A stretch of 64,000 nucleotides of DNA, taken from NZ13-RE01 sp964612975. Lineage in GTDB: Bacteria > Dictyoglomota > Dictyoglomia > Dictyoglomales > Dictyoglomaceae. Positions 25,443 to 34,495 of the stretch are shown piece by piece (position 1 is the stretch's first letter; each line of letters starts with the position of its first letter). A model generated the notes under the pieces. That model saw nothing but the letters and a program-made list of their open reading frames with translations, was not told the origin of the DNA and made no database searches. The position numbers and the translations under genes are program-made. The stretch lies in assembly GCA_964612975.1 (NCBI GenBank), contig CAZTGC010000001.1, forward strand, positions 335,039-399,038, given 5' to 3'.

Positions 25443-26529
25443 GATAATAAACCTCTCCTGAAATTACCTCAAAAAAGGGAAGACTCTCCAATATTTTTAA
25501 CTTATGAGCAGAAGTAATAAAGAGTTGATAGTCCTTTATAGAATTCCATACCATTTCTTGTTTTTCTTCATCCAATTCTGAAAACAGATCATCAATTAAC
25601 AAAATTGCTTTTTCTTTCCTTTTCTCAGAAAGTAATTTCAATTCTGAAAGCTTCCAAATTAAAAAAGCCATCTTTCTTTCTCCACCAGAGCCAAAAATTT
25701 TTAGATTATATCTTTCTTTATCCTTTTTCCAATAAAAAATAAGATCATCTCGGTGAGGTCCTATAGAAGTATACTTTTTTTCTAAATCATTAGCCTGAGA
25801 ATCTATTAAAGTTTTTTCAAAAGACTCTTTAATCTTTTTTTCATCGGAACTATTAAAAAGAAAACTTCCTCTATATTCAACCTCTAATACCTCTTCTCCT
25901 AAAAGCTTTCTACTTATTTCCTTCAAATATTTTTCCATCTCTTTTAGAGTTGATAATCTATGCCACAAAACATTACTTCCCTTTTCAATAAGTATTTTAT
26001 TCCATACTTCTAACTCTTTCTCTTTTTGATAATTTTTTAGAGACAAATTCCTTTGATATAAAGCTTTTTGATATTCAATTAATACCTTGTTATAAGAATA
26101 AAACAATGTCGATATAAATCTATCAAGTAAAAATCTTCTTTTACTTGGTTCCTCTTTTATTTTTGAAACCTCTTCTTGAGTAAAGAGAATTAGAGGAAAC
26201 AAATAAATAAGTTCCCTTTGTCTTTTAACATTTTTTTGATTAATTTTCATCTTTTTTTCTCCAGAAGTATTTAAAGCAGATTCTAATAATATATTTCGTT
26301 CCTGCCAAAGTACATTTCCTTTTATATATAAGAAATCTTCCCTCCATTTAATTAATTCCTTTTCTATAAAAGTTTTAAAGGATTTACCAGTAAAAAGAAA
26401 ATATATAGCTTCTAATAAATTTGTTTTTCCTTGAGAATTTTTTCCATAGAGAATATTAACTTGTGAAAAATTTACTTCTATATTTTTTATATTTCTAAAG
26501 TTAACTATCCTAAGTTTCTCTAAAAACAA
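25435..26529 (-). CDS. recF: DNA replication and repair protein RecF
   Basis: SMC-like ATPase loading RecA at gaps, 364 residues. It begins MFLEKLRIVNFRNIKNIEV; Walker A GKNSQGKTN lies at residues 35-43; a signature-like FGSGGERKMAFLIWKL and Walker B ILLIDDLFSELDEEKQ lie in the C-terminal third. The start is a TTG at 26529 directly after the stop of the S4 gene (TAATTG), which implies reinitiation. It belongs to the dnaN operon. Confidence 0.95.
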   Translation of the reverse strand: MFLEKLRIVNFRNIKNIEVNFSQVNILYGKNSQGKTNLLEAIYFLFTGKSFKTFIEKELIKWREDFLYIKGNVLWQERNILLESALNTSGEKKMKINQKNVKRQRELIYLFPLILFTQEEVSKIKEEPSKRRFLLDRFISTLFYSYNKVLIEYQKALYQRNLSLKNYQKEKELEVWNKILIEKGSNVLWHRLSTLKEMEKYLKEISRKLLGEEVLEVEYRGSFLFNSSDEKKIKESFEKTLIDSQANDLEKKYTSIGPHRDDLIFYWKKDKERYNLKIFGSGGERKMAFLIWKLSELKLLSEKRKEKAILLIDDLFSELDEEKQEMVWNSIKDYQLFITSAHKLKILESLPFFEVISGEVYYRA

Positions 26530-26751
26530 TTATTTTTTGTACACCACCATATAAATATTTCCATTAATTTCCACAAGATCCCCATCCTTCAAAACCTTAT
26601 GTCTTCGAACTTCAGTTTCTCCATTTACTTTGACTCTTCCAGAGATAATAAGCATTTTAGCTTGACCACCTGTTTCAACAATATGAGCCCATTTTAAAAA
26701 TTTATTTAAAGTAATACCCAAAGTGTAAATTTCGATTTCTTTTATCTTCAT
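26530..26751 (-). CDS. S4-domain RNA-binding protein (YaaA-like)
   Basis: Small S4 RNA-binding protein of 73 residues: ITLNKFLKWAHIVETGGQAKMLIISGRVKVNGETEVRRHKVLKDGD is the whole S4 motif. The position between dnaN and recF is the classic place of the B. subtilis yaaA/rlbA gene. The start overlaps the dnaN stop as ATGA. The role is not established; ribosome association has been proposed for the family. Confidence 0.88.
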   Translation of the reverse strand: MKIKEIEIYTLGITLNKFLKWAHIVETGGQAKMLIISGRVKVNGETEVRRHKVLKDGDLVEINGNIYMVVYKK

Positions 26752-27851
26752 AATCTTACAGGCATTAAAACATAAATATAACTTTCATCATTGGGAATTT
26801 TAATCAAGGCGGGACCTAAACTAGAAGTAAATCTCAATTCTATCTCTTCAGAGTCTACGTTTTCTAAAGGCTCAATAAGATATTCCACATTAAATCCAAT
26901 TTCTAAATTCTCTTCACTTCCAATAATCTCTGCAGGAATAACCTCTCTCCCTGCTCCCCTTTCTGAAGTTAAAGAAGAGAGAACCACTTCTTGGGAAGAA
27001 ATATTAATTTTTACTGTATTTGTTTGATCTGCAGAGGCCAAAACCTCTATTCTTTCTAAAACACCTAATAAATCTTCTCTCTTACATTTAAATCCAATAA
27101 TAAAATCAGATGGAATAATTTTATCGTAAGAAGGAAATTGCCCTTGAAGAAGTCGAGAAGTAAAGTAGACAGATTCACATTTAAAAAGAATCTGACTATC
27201 TAAAAAGGTCACACCAATATTCTCTGTTTTTATTTTAGAAATTATTCTTTGAAATTCTTTAAGACTTTTGGCAGGTATTATGACGCTAGAAATTTCTACA
27301 GAATTTGATATTTTAGTAAGAGCAAGTCTGTGTCCATCTACTGCTATAATATTTATATATCCATCTTTACTTTCCATTAATACTCCTGTGAGAACTTGTT
27401 TAATTTCATCTTCTGCTGCTGCAAATATGGTTTGTTTTATGCCTTTTAAAAAACCTTCTCTATTTAGATAAATTTGAGGTTGAATATTTTCTAAATCCAA
27501 TTTAGGAAATTCCTCAGTATTTTCTCCTTGAATTTCTACGGTAGAATAGCCTGCATAAATAATTGCTCTATTTCTCTCATTTACAGTGAATTCTAAGGAT
27601 AAAGAGGGAAGCTTATTTACAATATCTCCGAAAAGATTTCCAGGAAGACAAACTTCTCCAGGTTCTTCTACTATTACAGGAATACTCAAAGACAGTCCTA
27701 TCTCAAGATTATTAGATTGAAGATAGAGAATATCATTTTCTGCCTTAAGATAAACATAGGTAAGAATAGGCATAGTTGTCTTTGTAGCAATAGCAGTTTT
27801 TACTATTTGTAAAGCATTACTTAAATCTTCCTGTTGAGTAATAAATTTCAT
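26748..27851 (-). CDS. dnaN: DNA polymerase III beta subunit (sliding clamp)
   Basis: Ring-shaped processivity clamp, 367 residues with the three-domain length. MKFITQQEDLSNALQIVKTAIA at the start, AVDGHRLALTKI in domain 2 and a C-terminal YIYVLMPVRL ending (the MPMRL-type peptide-pocket end) are diagnostic. AAGGAGGA precedes the ATG. It heads the leftward S4-recF-dciA-gyrB cluster. dnaA, normally just upstream, is replaced by a divergent Rrf2 regulator gene. Confidence 0.97.
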   Translation of the reverse strand: MKFITQQEDLSNALQIVKTAIATKTTMPILTYVYLKAENDILYLQSNNLEIGLSLSIPVIVEEPGEVCLPGNLFGDIVNKLPSLSLEFTVNERNRAIIYAGYSTVEIQGENTEEFPKLDLENIQPQIYLNREGFLKGIKQTIFAAAEDEIKQVLTGVLMESKDGYINIIAVDGHRLALTKISNSVEISSVIIPAKSLKEFQRIISKIKTENIGVTFLDSQILFKCESVYFTSRLLQGQFPSYDKIIPSDFIIGFKCKREDLLGVLERIEVLASADQTNTVKINISSQEVVLSSLTSERGAGREVIPAEIIGSEENLEIGFNVEYLIEPLENVDSEEIELRFTSSLGPALIKIPNDESYIYVLMPVRL

Positions 27852-27898
27852 CTTCTATCCTCCTTCCAACATTTTCTTCAATAAATTATAACTTTTAT

Positions 27899-27927
27899 TT
27901 GACAAAAAGACAAAGTCTTATTATAAT
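27899..27927 (+). promoter_or_regulatory. Consensus promoter of the rrf2-sufC-sufB operon
   Basis: TTGACA (27899-27904), exactly 17 bases, TATAAT (27922-27927): a perfect sigma70-type consensus. Such a strong promoter fits a repressed gene set; a palindromic operator candidate starts 9 bases downstream. Confidence 0.9.
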
Positions 27928-27935
27928 ATATAATG

Positions 27936-27952
27936 TTGAGTAATTTAGTCAA
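27936..27952 (+). promoter_or_regulatory. Candidate operator for the Rrf2/IscR-like regulator
   Basis: TTGAGTAATTTAGTCAA is a near-perfect palindrome (14 of 16 paired positions). Its core GAGTAATTTAGTC differs by one base from the IscR type 1 pattern GACTRWWWYAGTC. It covers about +2 to +18 of the predicted transcript, suited to autorepression by blocking initiation. Confidence 0.68.
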
Positions 27953-27969
27953 TATTTTATGGAGGAAAT

Positions 27970-28407
27970 ATGTTTAAAATTTCTGCTAAATTGGACTGCA
28001 GTTTGAGAGCATTAATTCTTTTAGGAAAGAACTATGGTAAAGAAGTTTTTTCATTAAATAAAATATCAGAAGAAGAAGGAATTTCTAAAGATTTTTTAGC
28101 ACAATTAATGTTAGATTTAAAAAAAGCAAATATTGTTGAAAGTTTTAAGGGAATTAGTGGAGGGTATATATTAAAAAGGCCTCCTTCAGATATAACCCTT
28201 AAAGAGATATTTGAAGCCGTAGAGGGACCCTTAAGCATTATCAGGTGTATCCATACATCTGAAGAAATATGTAAAATACAAAATATTTGTTCCCCGAAAA
28301 GGGCATGGGAATATATTGAGAGAAGAATCCTGGAAATTTTAGAAAGTTTTACCTTAGAAGATCTCATTATGGGAATTGAAAGAAATGAGGAGGTTATACT
28401 TTTATGA
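27970..28407 (+). CDS. Rrf2-family regulator (IscR/SufR-like)
   Basis: 145-residue winged-helix regulator. The N-terminal HTH (LNKISEEEGISKDFLAQLMLDLKKANIVESFKG followed by GGYILKRP) is typical of Rrf2. Cys93, Cys101 and Cys107 (CIHTSEEIC, then C in QNICSP) correspond in spacing and place to the three cluster ligands of IscR. It should therefore sense Fe-S status and repress its own operon, which continues with sufC and a SufB/D-like gene. TGGAGG precedes the ATG and the stop overlaps sufC as ATGA. Confidence 0.88.
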   Translation: MFKISAKLDCSLRALILLGKNYGKEVFSLNKISEEEGISKDFLAQLMLDLKKANIVESFKGISGGYILKRPPSDITLKEIFEAVEGPLSIIRCIHTSEEICKIQNICSPKRAWEYIERRILEILESFTLEDLIMGIERNEEVILL

Positions 28408-29153
28408 ATAGGCCAATTTTAGAGACAAAAAATTTATGGGTAAAGGTGGGAGAAAATAATATTATTCAAAATTTAAATTTTAAATTAAATCCAGGGATTC
28501 ATATACTTTTGGGACCAAATGGGGCTGGAAAGTCTACATTATTAGGCTCCATCATGGGATTGGAAAGATTTAAAATGACTGGAGAAGTCCTTTGGAAGGA
28601 TGAAAATATTACAAATTTATCCCCTGATAAAAGATTCCAAAAGGGAATATTTCTGGCTTACCAATTACCTCCAGTGGTAAGAGGAGTTAGATTGAAGGAT
28701 GTAATTAAAAAGATATTAAATATTAATCCCAAAACGAACCTTCCGGAAGAGGTTTATCAATATCTTAAAGATTTAGATCTTGATGAAGCCTTTTTAGATA
28801 GGGAGATAAACCAAGGGTTTTCAGGGGGAGAGAGAAAAAAGAGTGAGATTCTTCAAGTTTTATTAGCAAAACCTAAACTAGCTCTTTTAGACGAGCCTGA
28901 TTCAGGAGTAGATATAGACTCCTTAAAATCAATAGGTAAAGCAATTCAAAGGATTTCAAAAGAGTGTAATTTACTTATAGTTTCTCACAATCTTAAAGTA
29001 TTAGACTACGTAAAACCAAATTCTGTTTTAGTTTTAATAGATGGTAAGTATATATATACCGATGGTACAGAGATTATCCATATTATTGAGGAAAGAGGAT
29101 ATGATTTCTTAAGGAGGAAACTGTATGTTGAAAACTTACCTTTTGGAAATTAG
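28404..29153 (+). CDS. sufC: Fe-S assembly ATPase SufC (SmsC-like)
   Basis: Cytosolic ABC-type ATPase that drives Fe-S cluster assembly on the SufB scaffold; 249 residues. Walker A GPNGAGKST (residues 35-43), the SufC-typical QLPPVVRGVRLKDV region, signature GFSGGERKKSEILQ, Walker B LALLDEPDSGVDID and switch His in VSHNLKVLDY are all present. It overlaps the SufB/D gene by 29 bases. No membrane partner is encoded, which separates it from transport ATPases. Confidence 0.93.
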   Translation: MNRPILETKNLWVKVGENNIIQNLNFKLNPGIHILLGPNGAGKSTLLGSIMGLERFKMTGEVLWKDENITNLSPDKRFQKGIFLAYQLPPVVRGVRLKDVIKKILNINPKTNLPEEVYQYLKDLDLDEAFLDREINQGFSGGERKKSEILQVLLAKPKLALLDEPDSGVDIDSLKSIGKAIQRISKECNLLIVSHNLKVLDYVKPNSVLVLIDGKYIYTDGTEIIHIIEERGYDFLRRKLYVENLPFGN

Positions 29154-30360
29154 AGAAAAAGCGTTAAAAGCTAAGGATAAGATGTCACCTTTTGGACCAG
29201 ATATTAATTTGAAGGATTTTTTCAAAGAAGTAAATGAAGATTCTATTGAAGATCTATCTCAATTACCTTCTGAAATTATTGAGAATATTCAATATTCTGG
29301 AATTTCACCAAATGAAGGAGATAGAGCAGGTACCTTTTTTCAAATAAATCATAGTGTAATATACGAAAAATTAAATAGCATTTATCAAGGTAAAATGGAA
29401 ATAACCTCTATTGAAGAGGCTTTAAACAAGTACGATTGGTTAGAAGATTATTATGGAAAATTAGTTCCCCCAGATACTGATAAGTATACTGCTTGGGCAG
29501 AACTAAACCCTACAGGGGGCTATTTTATTCATATATATCCAAACCAGATAATACCATCGCCAGTTCAAGCTTGTTTATACATAAAAGAAGGAAATATAAG
29601 TCAAAATGCTCATAATATAATTATTGTAGAGGAAGGGGCAGAAGTATTTGTAACTACTGGTTGTTTAACTCACCTCAAAAACGAACCTGGAGTTCATATT
29701 GGAATATCTGAATTTTTTGTAAAAAAAGGAGCTAAATTATTTTTCACAATGATCCATAATTGGTCTGAGGAATTTCATGTGAGACCAAGGACTGTAGTTA
29801 AGGTAGAAGAAGGAGGTATATTTGTAAATAACTATATATCATTAAAACCGGTAAGATCAATTCAAAGTTTTCCCACCGCTTATGTAGAGAGAAACGGAAT
29901 TGCAAGATTTTATAGTATTATATATGGAAGAAAACACTCCTATATAGATTTAGGGACAAGAATAGTTTTAAAAGAAGAAGGAGCCCGAGGAGAAATAGTC
30001 TCAAGAATTATTGCAGATGAATCTTCTGAAATATATAGTAGAGGTGAAATTATTGGAAAGGAGAAAAAAACTAAAGGGTATTTAGATTGTAAGGGAATAC
30101 TGTTAAAACCATCAGCAAAAATTTCTGCTATTCCAATCCTTACTGCTCTAAATCCTGAAAGTGAATTATCTCATGAAGCCGCTATAGGACCCATAGCAGA
30201 AGAAGAGATTGAATATTTAACAACGCGTGGTTTTAATAGAGATGAAGCTATATCAACTATAACCCGAGGCTTTTTAAACCTAGATATTCCTGGCCTTCCA
30301 AAGGTAGCCAGAGAACAGATAAATTACACATTAGCACAACTTGAAAAAGGAGAATTATAA
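29125..30360 (+). CDS. SufB/SufD-family scaffold protein (SmsB-like)
   Basis: Beta-helix scaffold protein of 411 residues. NAHNIIIVEEGAEVFVTTGC, GIHIGISEFFVKKGAKLFFT-like repeats, HSYIDLGTRIVLKEEGARGEIVSRII and LSHEAAIGPIAEEEIEYLTTRGFNRDEA match the SufB/SufD core; ELSHEAAIG carries the family Glu/His. AAGGAGG precedes the ATG. Only one SufB/D protein plus SufC is present, with no SufD paralogue, SufS or SufU nearby, as in the minimal two-gene SUF-like (SMS) systems of anaerobes. Whether a desulfurase is encoded elsewhere cannot be seen. The 3' end overlaps galK by 6 bases. Confidence 0.88.
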   Translation: MLKTYLLEIREKALKAKDKMSPFGPDINLKDFFKEVNEDSIEDLSQLPSEIIENIQYSGISPNEGDRAGTFFQINHSVIYEKLNSIYQGKMEITSIEEALNKYDWLEDYYGKLVPPDTDKYTAWAELNPTGGYFIHIYPNQIIPSPVQACLYIKEGNISQNAHNIIIVEEGAEVFVTTGCLTHLKNEPGVHIGISEFFVKKGAKLFFTMIHNWSEEFHVRPRTVVKVEEGGIFVNNYISLKPVRSIQSFPTAYVERNGIARFYSIIYGRKHSYIDLGTRIVLKEEGARGEIVSRIIADESSEIYSRGEIIGKEKKTKGYLDCKGILLKPSAKISAIPILTALNPESELSHEAAIGPIAEEEIEYLTTRGFNRDEAISTITRGFLNLDIPGLPKVAREQINYTLAQLEKGEL

Positions 30361-31503
30361 CCCTATCTCTCCTACCCCATCTGTTACTTCTAAAATCAAA
30401 ATATCAGGAGGAAAACCAAATCTGAGTTTATAAGACTCTTTAATTTTTTGACACCAAAGATTAAGCATTTTGGAGGGAACAAGATTTATCGTAGAACCGC
30501 CAAATCCTCCTCCTGTCATTCTTGAGGTAAAAGCATAAAATTCATGAGCCTTTTCAAAAAGAAAGTCTAATTCTTCACAGGTAACTTCATAAAGATATCT
30601 TAAACTATTATGAGATTCCACCATATACTTATCTAATTCTTCCCATTTATTCCCCTTTAATGCATTTACGAAATTAATAACTCTCATATTTTCTTTATAA
30701 ACATGTTCTACCCTTCTTTTTAAAGGATCTGGAAGAATTTTTTGAGATAAATTAAACCCTTCCTCGTCTAAATCCCTTAATGAACTTACGGGAAGATAAT
30801 TTTTTAAAATTTCTAAGGCTTTTTCTCCTTCCTCTCTCCTTTTGGAGTATCCCTCTCCTGCAATGGAATGTTTTACCTTTGTATCTACAATTACTAATTC
30901 CAAACCTTTGCTCTTTATATCAAAGGGAATGTATTCATATTCTAAACTTCTTGTATCTATTAAAAGAGCATAATCTTTTTTCCCAAAAGCTGAGATAAAT
31001 TGATCCATAATACCACATCTTGCTCCTACAAATTCATTTTCAGCCCTTTGAGATAACTTAACAATATCTATTAAGCTTAGGGGAAGCTGAAAATATTCCT
31101 TTAATCCATAGGAAACAGAAACTTCATATGCTGCAGAACTTGATAATCCTGCACCTATGGGAATTTCACTATATATATACCCATCAAAACCCGGAATATC
31201 TCCAACCTTTTCCTTTATTTCCTTCAAAACTCCCTGTAAATAATTAGCCCATGAACAGTCATTGTTATATTCAATTTTATCTATACTAAATTCAAAAGAT
31301 TGAGAAAAATTTTCAGAATATATTCTAACTTTTTTATTTTTATTTTCTTTTAAATAAAAATAAAAATACTTGTTTATTGCACAAGGAAGAACATATCCTA
31401 GATGGTAATCTGTATGCTCTCCAATAAGATTTACTCTTCCTGGTGCTCTAAAACCTCTTACTTTTTCAGTATTTCCAAAAAATTCCTTTAATTTCTCCTT
31501 CAT
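30355..31503 (-). CDS. galK: Galactokinase
   Basis: GHMP kinase phosphorylating galactose at C1, 382 residues. RAPGRVNLIGEHTDYHLGYVLP (residues 19-40) is the galactokinase signature, IPIGAGLSSSAAYEVSV the ATP-binding loop, GARCGIMDQF carries the catalytic Asp, and MTGGGFGGSTINL the third motif. GGGAGG precedes the ATG. It lies 3 bases after galT, so both Leloir enzymes are coexpressed at the end of a long leftward gene string. Confidence 0.96.
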   Translation of the reverse strand: MKEKLKEFFGNTEKVRGFRAPGRVNLIGEHTDYHLGYVLPCAINKYFYFYLKENKNKKVRIYSENFSQSFEFSIDKIEYNNDCSWANYLQGVLKEIKEKVGDIPGFDGYIYSEIPIGAGLSSSAAYEVSVSYGLKEYFQLPLSLIDIVKLSQRAENEFVGARCGIMDQFISAFGKKDYALLIDTRSLEYEYIPFDIKSKGLELVIVDTKVKHSIAGEGYSKRREEGEKALEILKNYLPVSSLRDLDEEGFNLSQKILPDPLKRRVEHVYKENMRVINFVNALKGNKWEELDKYMVESHNSLRYLYEVTCEELDFLFEKAHEFYAFTSRMTGGGFGGSTINLVPSKMLNLWCQKIKESYKLRFGFPPDILILEVTDGVGEIGL

Positions 31504-31506
31504 TAT

Positions 31507-32466
31507 TTATAACCTCCCTATGGAATCTCTCAAAAGTTTAGCAGAATCCTCAGGAGCTAAAGGATTGATAAAGGTACCTGCTCCTGATTCCACACTCGCA
31601 AGATACTTAATTTTATCTTTATCTCTATGAAGGGAATAAAATTCAATATGAAAATGATAAAAGGGATAATTTCCTTTTGAAGGTTTTTGATGGAGAACCA
31701 TCATATATGAGAAATTAAAACCATATACATTATCATAAGCTTTAGCAATTTTCTGTATTATCTCAGCTAAATACATTTTTTCTCCATAGGTCATTTCAGA
31801 GAGAGAACCTAAATGTCTATTAGAATAAATATGTAATTCAAAGGGATATCTACCAAAAAAAGGCATAAAGGCTGTAAAATATTTATTTTCATAAACCAAT
31901 CTATCCTTTTCATTTTTCTCCTTATCTAATATAGAGCAAAAAAGACATTTATTATTTTTGTCATAATATTCCTTTGAGGAAGTTAACTCTCTTTCGATTA
32001 TTGGGGGAATAAAGGGGAAAGCATAGATTTGTCCATGGGGATGATGTAAACTCACCCCAATTATTTCCCCTCTATTTTCAAAAATAAACACATATTTTAT
32101 AAATTCTAAAGAACTTAAATCCTTAAATCTATCCTCCCAAACTAATACTAGCTTTTCAATTTGTTCTAAGGGCATTCTAGATACCGAAGAATCATGATCC
32201 ATGGTATATAAAACTACCTCACAGACTCCCTGTCCCCCTTTTAGTTTGTAAATTTCATCTTCAAAGGGAATCACATCATATGTTTCTTTCGTTAAAGATG
32301 GAAATCTATTTTCAAAGACTAAGAGATCATAAGGCTTTGGAACTTCAATTCCCCCATAACATAAAGGACACTCCTTCCTTGGTGGAAGCACAGGTCTTTC
32401 TTGAACCTTTCCAGCTACAATAATCCACTCTTTTAAAAATGGATGCCATCTTAAATCACTACTCAT
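31507..32466 (-). CDS. galT: Galactose-1-phosphate uridylyltransferase
   Basis: HIT-superfamily transferase exchanging UMP between UDP-glucose and galactose-1-phosphate, 319 residues. ECPLCYGG carries the N-terminal metal cysteines, a second metal/cysteine block is CLFCSILD, and the active-site HPHGQIYAF gives His-Pro-His. HFHIEFYSL lies near the C-terminus. The ATG overlaps the end of a 33-residue ORF. It works with galK downstream. Confidence 0.95.
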   Translation of the reverse strand: MSSDLRWHPFLKEWIIVAGKVQERPVLPPRKECPLCYGGIEVPKPYDLLVFENRFPSLTKETYDVIPFEDEIYKLKGGQGVCEVVLYTMDHDSSVSRMPLEQIEKLVLVWEDRFKDLSSLEFIKYVFIFENRGEIIGVSLHHPHGQIYAFPFIPPIIERELTSSKEYYDKNNKCLFCSILDKEKNEKDRLVYENKYFTAFMPFFGRYPFELHIYSNRHLGSLSEMTYGEKMYLAEIIQKIAKAYDNVYGFNFSYMMVLHQKPSKGNYPFYHFHIEFYSLHRDKDKIKYLASVESGAGTFINPLAPEDSAKLLRDSIGRL

Positions 32467-32560
32467 CCTTTACCTCTCCTTCTAGTTCAAAGTCGTAATA
32501 ATACATTAGTCTTCCATCTTCTTTTTTTTCTATTCTTTTTATCATTTTCCATTTTCTCAT
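32459..32560 (-). CDS. Small hypothetical protein (33 residues)
   Basis: A tiny ORF with a strong GGGAGG ribosome site, starting MRKWKMIKRIEKKEDGRLMY and ending ELEGEVKDE. It sits between dxr and galT and its stop overlaps the galT start by 8 bases, the same coupling seen between real genes here. It may be a leader peptide coupling galT translation or a small basic protein. No family recognised. Confidence 0.6.
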   Translation of the reverse strand: MRKWKMIKRIEKKEDGRLMYYYDFELEGEVKDE

Positions 32561-32576
32561 AGAAAATTCCTCCCTA

Positions 32577-33719
32577 TTAACTATACTTCTTTAATAATTT
32601 TATAACTTCTTTTTCAGTCCAATCCATTAAATTAAACAAGTCTTCTTCACATTCTATTTCAGTTTTTCCTTTCCAATTTTCCATTATTTTAATTATTAAT
32701 GGAACTATCTGGGAAAACTTTATCCTTTTCTTTAAAAAGTAAGAAACAAGAATTTCATCAGAGATAGCAAGAATAGCTGGGTAAATATCTCCTCTCTTAA
32801 CTACTTCGTATAAATAGTTAATGATGGGAAAAGCCCTATCATCTACTGGATAAAATTCCAATTTTATTTTACTCAAATCAAGTTGTTCCCATTTAAAATT
32901 TATTCTTTTAGGATAGAAAAGTGCATATTGGATGGCAAATTTCATATTTGTGGGAGAAAGATAAGCCATAAAAGAACCATCAACAAACTCAACAATTCCA
33001 TGGATAATACTTTGGGGATGAATAAGAACATCAATTTTTTCATAAGGTAAATCAAAAAGATAATGAGCTTCTATAATCTCTAAAGCCTTATTTACAAGAT
33101 TCGCAGAATCAATAGTAGTCTTCTTTCCCATTTTCCATCGAGGATGATTTAAGACTTCCTCTAATTTTACCTCTTCTATATATTTTTCCTCTTTTCCGAA
33201 AAAGGGACCTCCTGATGCAGTTAATATTATTTTTTCAACTTCTTTTTCTCTGTTTAAAAGAAGTTGAAAGATAGCACTATGTTCACTATCTATAGGAATT
33301 ATTTCGGAATTTGAGTCTTTAAGCCAGCTCTTTAAAAATTTTCCACCCATGACAATCACTTCCTTTGTTGCTAAGGCAATTTTTTTGTTTTTTAATATTG
33401 CTTTTTTTGTAGGATAAATTGCCTCAATTCCAGAAATTGCTATTATAACTAAATCTGATTCCTCTAAACCTGCTAAAATTTCTATCCCTTTTCTTCCAAA
33501 AAAAATCTGAGGATTATAGGTAAAAGAAAGAGTTTCTATCTGAGGATTATAAATAGCTAAATAAGGAGGTTTAAATTCTTCCGCTAAATTTTTTAATACT
33601 GAGATATTTTCTTTAACTGCTAATCCTGTTATTTCAAATTTATCTCTGTGTTCTCTTATTATTTCAAGGGTCTGTAGTCCTATAGAACCTGAAGCTCCAA
33701 GAATTACCACTTTCTTCAT
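32577..33719 (-). CDS. dxr: 1-deoxy-D-xylulose 5-phosphate reductoisomerase
   Basis: Second enzyme of the MEP isoprenoid pathway, making MEP with NADPH; 380 residues. The Rossmann motif GASGSIGLQTLEII lies at residues 8-21, the metal/active-site block is PIDSEHSAIFQLL, and MGKKTTIDSANLVNKALEIIEAHYLF and IHPQSIIHGIVEF follow, all diagnostic. The start overlaps the cdsA stop as ATGA. With uppS and cdsA it forms a lipid/isoprenoid segment. Confidence 0.97.
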   Translation of the reverse strand: MKKVVILGASGSIGLQTLEIIREHRDKFEITGLAVKENISVLKNLAEEFKPPYLAIYNPQIETLSFTYNPQIFFGRKGIEILAGLEESDLVIIAISGIEAIYPTKKAILKNKKIALATKEVIVMGGKFLKSWLKDSNSEIIPIDSEHSAIFQLLLNREKEVEKIILTASGGPFFGKEEKYIEEVKLEEVLNHPRWKMGKKTTIDSANLVNKALEIIEAHYLFDLPYEKIDVLIHPQSIIHGIVEFVDGSFMAYLSPTNMKFAIQYALFYPKRINFKWEQLDLSKIKLEFYPVDDRAFPIINYLYEVVKRGDIYPAILAISDEILVSYFLKKRIKFSQIVPLIIKIMENWKGKTEIECEEDLFNLMDWTEKEVIKLLKKYS

Positions 33720-34495
33720 AATCTTAATAGGGAAAGAAAATAGTAAACTGTTGGTATAGCAAAAAGAAGACTATCAAATCTATCTAAAACTCCTCCATGT
33801 CCAGGAAGAAGTGAGGAAGTATCCTTTACTCCAATTTCTCTCTTTAACATTGACTCTACCAAGTCTCCTAATTGTCCCATAATACTCACTACAATTCCAA
33901 GAATTATAGTAGATAAGGGCCTCCAAGAATAAATATAGGAAAATATTAAAGAAGTTAAACCAGAAAAGATAATACTGACTATTGTTCCCTCAATAGTTTT
34001 CTTAGGACTAATAGAAGGAGCCAAGGGATGTTTTCCAAAAGTTTTTCCTATAAAAAATGCAGACGTATCAGAAATCCAAACTAAAATAAATGTGAAACAA
34101 CAAATTTTTTCTCCATTGGGTAAATTTCTTAGCATTAAAAGATATCCTAAGAGGAAGGGAATATAAAAAAATCCTAAGAAGGTCAAAGAAAGATCGGCAA
34201 TAGATTTTCTTCTTCGAAAAAGCTTATATATAAATAAAACTAAGATTAGGAAAGGTAAGAAAATTATTAAAGCTCTTTTCGAACCAAAATAAATGAAAGT
34301 TAAATAGAGGAGTCCTAAAATTATTCCTTCTAACTTTAAAGGTCTAAATTTGTATCTTTCTAAAAGGGTATAGAATTCTAATAAACCAAAACCCCCTAAA
34401 ATCATTACAAGGATAAACAATATTTGCCCCCCCATATGTATAGTCCAAAGAACAAGAGGAATACCCCAAAGTCCCGTAATTATCCTCTCTAACAC
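33716..34495 (-). CDS. cdsA: Phosphatidate cytidylyltransferase
   Basis: Membrane enzyme making CDP-diacylglycerol, 259 residues with about eight hydrophobic segments. The C-terminal signature SMLKREIGVKDTSSLLPGHGGVLDRFDS is the CDS motif with metal-binding Asp residues. The start is GTG 34495 immediately after uppS, with GGAGG in the uppS tail. It is coupled to dxr. Confidence 0.95.
   Translation of the reverse strand: MLERIITGLWGIPLVLWTIHMGGQILFILVMILGGFGLLEFYTLLERYKFRPLKLEGIILGLLYLTFIYFGSKRALIIFLPFLILVLFIYKLFRRRKSIADLSLTFLGFFYIPFLLGYLLMLRNLPNGEKICCFTFILVWISDTSAFFIGKTFGKHPLAPSISPKKTIEGTIVSIIFSGLTSLIFSYIYSWRPLSTIILGIVVSIMGQLGDLVESMLKREIGVKDTSSLLPGHGGVLDRFDSLLFAIPTVYYFLSLLRL

Noticed and set aside
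27852..27969. Replication origin between dnaN and the Rrf2 gene.
   Set aside because: No TTATCCACA-like boxes are visible; the gap is filled by two divergent promoters and the regulator's operator.
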